Shown here one piece after another: positions 5,831 through 7,815 of a DNA stretch of 7,815 nt. Origin of the DNA: an uncultured Bacilli bacterium. Its GTDB lineage: Bacteria > Bacillota_I > Bacilli_A > RF39 > UBA660. Every line of letters starts with the position of its first letter. Within the stretch, counting starts at the first letter, position 1. Made by a program: the position numbers and the translations under genes. The notes below the pieces were generated by a model. That model made no database searches, was not told the DNA's origin, and was given only the letters and a program-made list of their open reading frames with translations. The stretch is taken from assembly GCA_947589725.1 (NCBI GenBank), contig CANQCQ010000042.1, positions 1-7,815 of the forward strand, given 5' to 3'.

Positions 5831-6706
5831 GTGGAAAGTATTATTGTAATAGTAGGACCAACTGGAGTTGGTAAAACTAAATTAAGTATCGAATTAGCAA
5901 AAAAATTAAATGCAGAAATAATAAATGGTGATTCTGTATCTATTTATAAAAACTTAAACATTGGTAGTGCTAAACCAACACTTGAAGAAAGAGAAGGTGT
6001 TCCTCATCACTTAATTGATATACGAGAAATAGATCAAGAATATAGTGTTTATGATTATCAAAAAGATGTAAGAAGATTAATTGAAGAAATTAGTAAAAGA
6101 GGTAAAAGAGTAATTATTGTAGGAGGAACAGGCTTATATATAAAAGCAGCTCTTTATGATTATAAATTTACCCCAACAAATAAAGAATTAAATACATATC
6201 CGTCATTAGATAATAATCAATTATTAGAAAAGATAAAAACTTATCAAAGTGATATAGATATTCATGTAAATAATCGAAAAAGATTAGTAAGAATGTTAAA
6301 TAAGTTAGAAAATAATGAAGAAATTACTAATAATAAAGATAAGTTATTATATGATGTTAAGGTAATAGGTCTTACAACAGATCGTAGTTATTTATATGAG
6401 CGAATTAATAAACGAGTAGATGAAATGCTAAAGAATGGTTTATTAGATGAAATTAATTCTTTAAAAAAATACTATTCAAGCTCTCGAGTATTAAATTCAG
6501 GAATAGGTTATAAAGAGTTTTCTAATTACCTATTTAATAACGAGCCTTTAGATAAAACAATTGAAAAAATAAAGCAAAATTCCAGAAGATATGCTAAAAG
6601 ACAATATACATTCTTTAATAATCAATTTGATACTAAATGGTTTGATGTTGATTTTAATAATTTTTCTAATACTGTTAATGCTGTAATTAGCTATATTACT
6701 AAATAA
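5831..6706 (+). CDS. miaA: tRNA dimethylallyltransferase MiaA
   Basis: MiaA transfers a dimethylallyl group from dimethylallyl diphosphate to N6 of adenosine 37 in tRNAs reading UNN codons, giving i6A, which strengthens codon-anticodon pairing and reading frame. At 291 residues it is slightly shorter than B. subtilis MiaA (about 314). Visible motifs: P-loop GPTGVGKT (9-16), NGDSVSIYKNLNIGSAKPT (32-50, with the conserved Asp34-Ser35), PHHLIDI (58-64), VGGTGLYI (97-104), the NNRKRLVRMLNKLE helix (147-160) and the C-terminal IGYKE (225-229) with KQNSRRYAKRQYTFF (248-262; family KQNTRRYAKRQLTWF). All are in order, so it should be active. Start GTG 5831 yields the expected MESIIVIVGPTG. It is second in an operon with mutL, part of the common bacterial mutS-mutL-miaA arrangement, and converges on the transglutaminase gene, with 18 bases between the two stops. 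Confidence 0.96.
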   Translation: MESIIVIVGPTGVGKTKLSIELAKKLNAEIINGDSVSIYKNLNIGSAKPTLEEREGVPHHLIDIREIDQEYSVYDYQKDVRRLIEEISKRGKRVIIVGGTGLYIKAALYDYKFTPTNKELNTYPSLDNNQLLEKIKTYQSDIDIHVNNRKRLVRMLNKLENNEEITNNKDKLLYDVKVIGLTTDRSYLYERINKRVDEMLKNGLLDEINSLKKYYSSSRVLNSGIGYKEFSNYLFNNEPLDKTIEKIKQNSRRYAKRQYTFFNNQFDTKWFDVDFNNFSNTVNAVISYITK

Positions 6707-6753
6707 AAAAATATTTATTTTTCTTTAGCTTGCTAATTCCAAATAAATATTTT
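6701..6753. terminator. Terminator structures between the convergent miaA and transglutaminase genes
   Basis: AAATATTTATTT (6709-6720) and AAATAAATATTT (6741-6752) are exact reverse complements, extendable by one pair to 6708/6753, with a 20-base loop that holds a small TTAG-CTTG-CTAA hairpin. Read on the minus strand the second arm runs into T's (complement of the A-run 6705-6711), so it fits a terminator for the transglutaminase gene whose last codons form the first arm. For miaA on the plus strand only a weaker 7-bp stem is available (AAATAAA 6701-6707 with TTTATTT 6714-6720), followed by TTCTTT. The stems contain only A-T pairs, which lowers confidence. Confidence 0.55.
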
Positions 6754-7708
6754 GATCAAAGTTATGACTTTTACTATCATTACTTAGAAGAGTAGGAGTA
6801 TCGACCATAAAATATTTATGTGATAGGAAAGATTTTCCATTAGTATATTTACCATCATCCCAAGTTAGATCAATATGACTCCATTTACCATCTACATAAA
6901 CTGCATTCCAAATATGACTTTTAGATGTAATACGCATACTTCTTACTCCCATCTTGTCTAATAATAGATACATTGCGTCTGTGTAGCCACCACATATAGC
7001 TTTATGTTCAATTAAAGCTCCATAAGCTGTTGTTGAATCATATTTTGAATCCTTATCAGTTAGTTTATCAAGATAGTCACTTTTTGTCTTATCATATTCA
7101 ATATTATTAACAAGATAGTCATGGATACGTCTAATATTAGTTACAGTATCATCATTTTCATTATAAAGTTCTTTATATAGTCTATCTACTTCTTTTAATA
7201 CTGCTTTAATTTTTTTAGCAGTATATTTTTTACGAACTTTATAATATATTTCTAAAGTATCATCTTTTCCATAACAAGAAATAGTTTTATAATCATTGAA
7301 AGGATGAGAAAACTCATATATATTACTTATGATATTGTTTTTACTATAAACTAAGTCTTCAGCTTCTTTAGCACAATTTTTATATTCTTTAGCACAATAG
7401 AAAGTAATTTCTGATTTTCCAGAATTAATGAATGTATATAAAGAGTTTAATAAATCTTGTTTATTTTTAGCATATAAATACTTAGTTTGTTGTACAAACT
7501 TATAGTCATATGCTCTGTAATATTCATTTTTATCTTTAATAGTTATCTTTTCTTGATCAATATTTTTTATATATTTATTATATAAGTAATTATATTCATA
7601 CGGATAAAAATGATTAAAAATGTTAAGTAAAGCATAAATTAATGCTAAAATACCTAAAATAGTTAATATAACATCTAATGCTTTATCTAATTTACTTTCT
7701 ACTTTCAA
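6725..7708 (-). CDS. Membrane-anchored transglutaminase-like (papain-fold) protein
   Basis: The 327-residue product has a short basic N-terminus (MKVESKLDK), one hydrophobic helix (about residues 10-29, DVILTILGILALIYALLNIF) and a long domain expected outside the membrane. The C-terminal third is a transglutaminase-like core: IRRIHDYLVNNIEYD (192-206), a Cys239 nucleophile in AICGGYTDAMYLLLDKMG, His265 in KSHIWNAVYVDGKWSHIDLTWDD and Asp280 in the same stretch, forming the full Cys-His-Asp triad. Bacterial members act as transglutaminases or cysteine proteases, often on cell-wall or surface proteins; the substrate here is unknown. Residues 60-180 are a variable region with three further cysteines (105, 112, 145). 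The reading frame extends to GTG 7717, but AAGGTGAT (complement of 7713-7720) spans that codon and lies 4 bases before TTG 7708, so TTG is preferred. It is alone on this strand, with its own promoter, and converges with miaA. Confidence 0.83.
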   Translation of the reverse strand: MKVESKLDKALDVILTILGILALIYALLNIFNHFYPYEYNYLYNKYIKNIDQEKITIKDKNEYYRAYDYKFVQQTKYLYAKNKQDLLNSLYTFINSGKSEITFYCAKEYKNCAKEAEDLVYSKNNIISNIYEFSHPFNDYKTISCYGKDDTLEIYYKVRKKYTAKKIKAVLKEVDRLYKELYNENDDTVTNIRRIHDYLVNNIEYDKTKSDYLDKLTDKDSKYDSTTAYGALIEHKAICGGYTDAMYLLLDKMGVRSMRITSKSHIWNAVYVDGKWSHIDLTWDDGKYTNGKSFLSHKYFMVDTPTLLSNDSKSHNFDQNIYLELAS

Positions 7709-7712
7709 AAAA

Positions 7713-7720
7713 ATCACCTT
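7713..7720 (-). promoter_or_regulatory. Ribosome-binding site of the transglutaminase gene
   Basis: On the minus strand AAGGTGAT ends 4 bases before TTG 7708. Because it contains the alternative GTG start (7717-7715), it decides in favour of the TTG. Confidence 0.6.
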
Positions 7721-7730
7721 CGACTACTTT

Positions 7731-7759
7731 ATTTTACCTCAGAAACTAATATTAGTAAA
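7731..7759 (-). promoter_or_regulatory. Promoter of the transglutaminase gene
   Basis: Read on the minus strand: TTTACT (complement of 7754-7759, 4/6 to the -35 consensus), 17-base spacer, TAAAAT (complement of 7731-7736, 5/6 to the -10). Predicted transcription start near 7724 leaves about 15 bases of leader containing the ribosome-binding site. A 12-bp palindrome overlaps the -35 and the spacer. Confidence 0.5.
7745..7756. repeat. 12-bp perfect palindrome in the transglutaminase promoter
   Basis: ACTAATATTAGT equals its own reverse complement. It covers half of the predicted -35 box (7754-7759) and the adjoining spacer, where a dimeric repressor would block polymerase. No regulator gene is in the window; an operator role is inference. 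Confidence 0.4.
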
Positions 7760-7781
7760 TATAATAAAAAAACCAACTACT

Positions 7782-7815
7782 TGATATGAACCCCATTTCT
7801 TGGACAAAGGAATGA
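7782..7815. mobile_element. Probable end of an IS3-family (IS150-like) insertion sequence, running off the window
   Basis: The bases TGATATGAACCCC (7782-7794) followed by ATTTCTTGGACAAAGG (7795-7810) have the pattern of IS150-group terminal inverted repeats: a TG terminus, an ACCCC block and a TTGGACA block about 20 bases in (E. coli IS150, from memory, begins TGTACTGCACCC and continues TTTTGTTGGAC). The bases are also visibly less AT-rich than the flank. The rest of the element, including any transposase gene, would lie beyond 7815; whether this is its left or right end cannot be told. The 3-4 bases just before (TACT, 7778-7781) would be one copy of the target duplication. Confidence 0.6.

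Noticed and set aside
7709..7717. GTG start for the transglutaminase gene
   Set aside because: This GTG is part of the AAGGTGAT ribosome-binding site that serves TTG 7708.
1..7815. CRISPR array, tRNA/rRNA genes, riboswitches, toxin-antitoxin or defence island
   Set aside because: No regularly spaced repeats, no cloverleaf or conserved rRNA blocks, no long structured leaders, and every gap is under 100 bases and explained by promoters, terminators or the IS end.

Overview
The window is a very AT-rich (by eye well under 35% G+C), densely coding stretch of a bacterial chromosome. It looks like a low-GC Bacillota genome of the Bacilli or Mollicutes-related kind, perhaps one of the uncultured gut lineages such as RF39; that placement is inference. 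The evidence is strong purine-rich Shine-Dalgarno sites, AT-rich codon choice, and the order transketolase – SirA-like – YneF, which I know from Bacillus subtilis (tkt–yneE/sirA–yneF). All identifiable proteins read at full family length with ordinary stops and tryptophan is written TGG, so nothing suggests UGA is read as Trp.

Layout, left to right. (1) 1–354 is the C-terminal domain of transketolase, cut by the window edge. (2) 407–814 is a SirA-like protein, in Bacillus an inhibitor of DnaA. (3) 868–1077 is YneF (UPF0154), ending in a clear terminator. (4) 1155–1649 is an unrecognised membrane-anchored protein with its own promoter. (5) 1708–3471 is uvrC, the nucleotide-excision-repair endonuclease subunit, with an extended -10 promoter. 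(6) 3499–3933 is a lone type IV prepilin-like protein ending in a perfect-stem terminator. (7) 4021–5808 mutL and 5831–6706 miaA form a two-gene operon (mismatch repair, tRNA i6A37 modification). (8) On the opposite strand, 6725–7708 encodes a membrane-anchored transglutaminase-like protein, convergent with miaA. (9) The last ~34 bases look like the terminal inverted repeat of an IS3-family (IS150-like) insertion sequence, just upstream of the transglutaminase promoter.

Functionally this is mainly housekeeping: replication control (SirA), DNA repair (UvrC, MutL) and tRNA modification (MiaA), punctuated by three surface or membrane proteins with no obvious partners (unknown anchored protein, orphan prepilin, transglutaminase). 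Non-coding gaps are all under 100 bases and contain recognisable promoters and terminators. I see no tRNA, rRNA, CRISPR array or riboswitch, and no clear new multi-gene system. The points most worth pursuing are the SirA homologue with a 12-bp inverted repeat straddling its start, the orphan prepilin, the palindrome inside the transglutaminase promoter, the altered clamp-binding motif of MutL, and the IS end.
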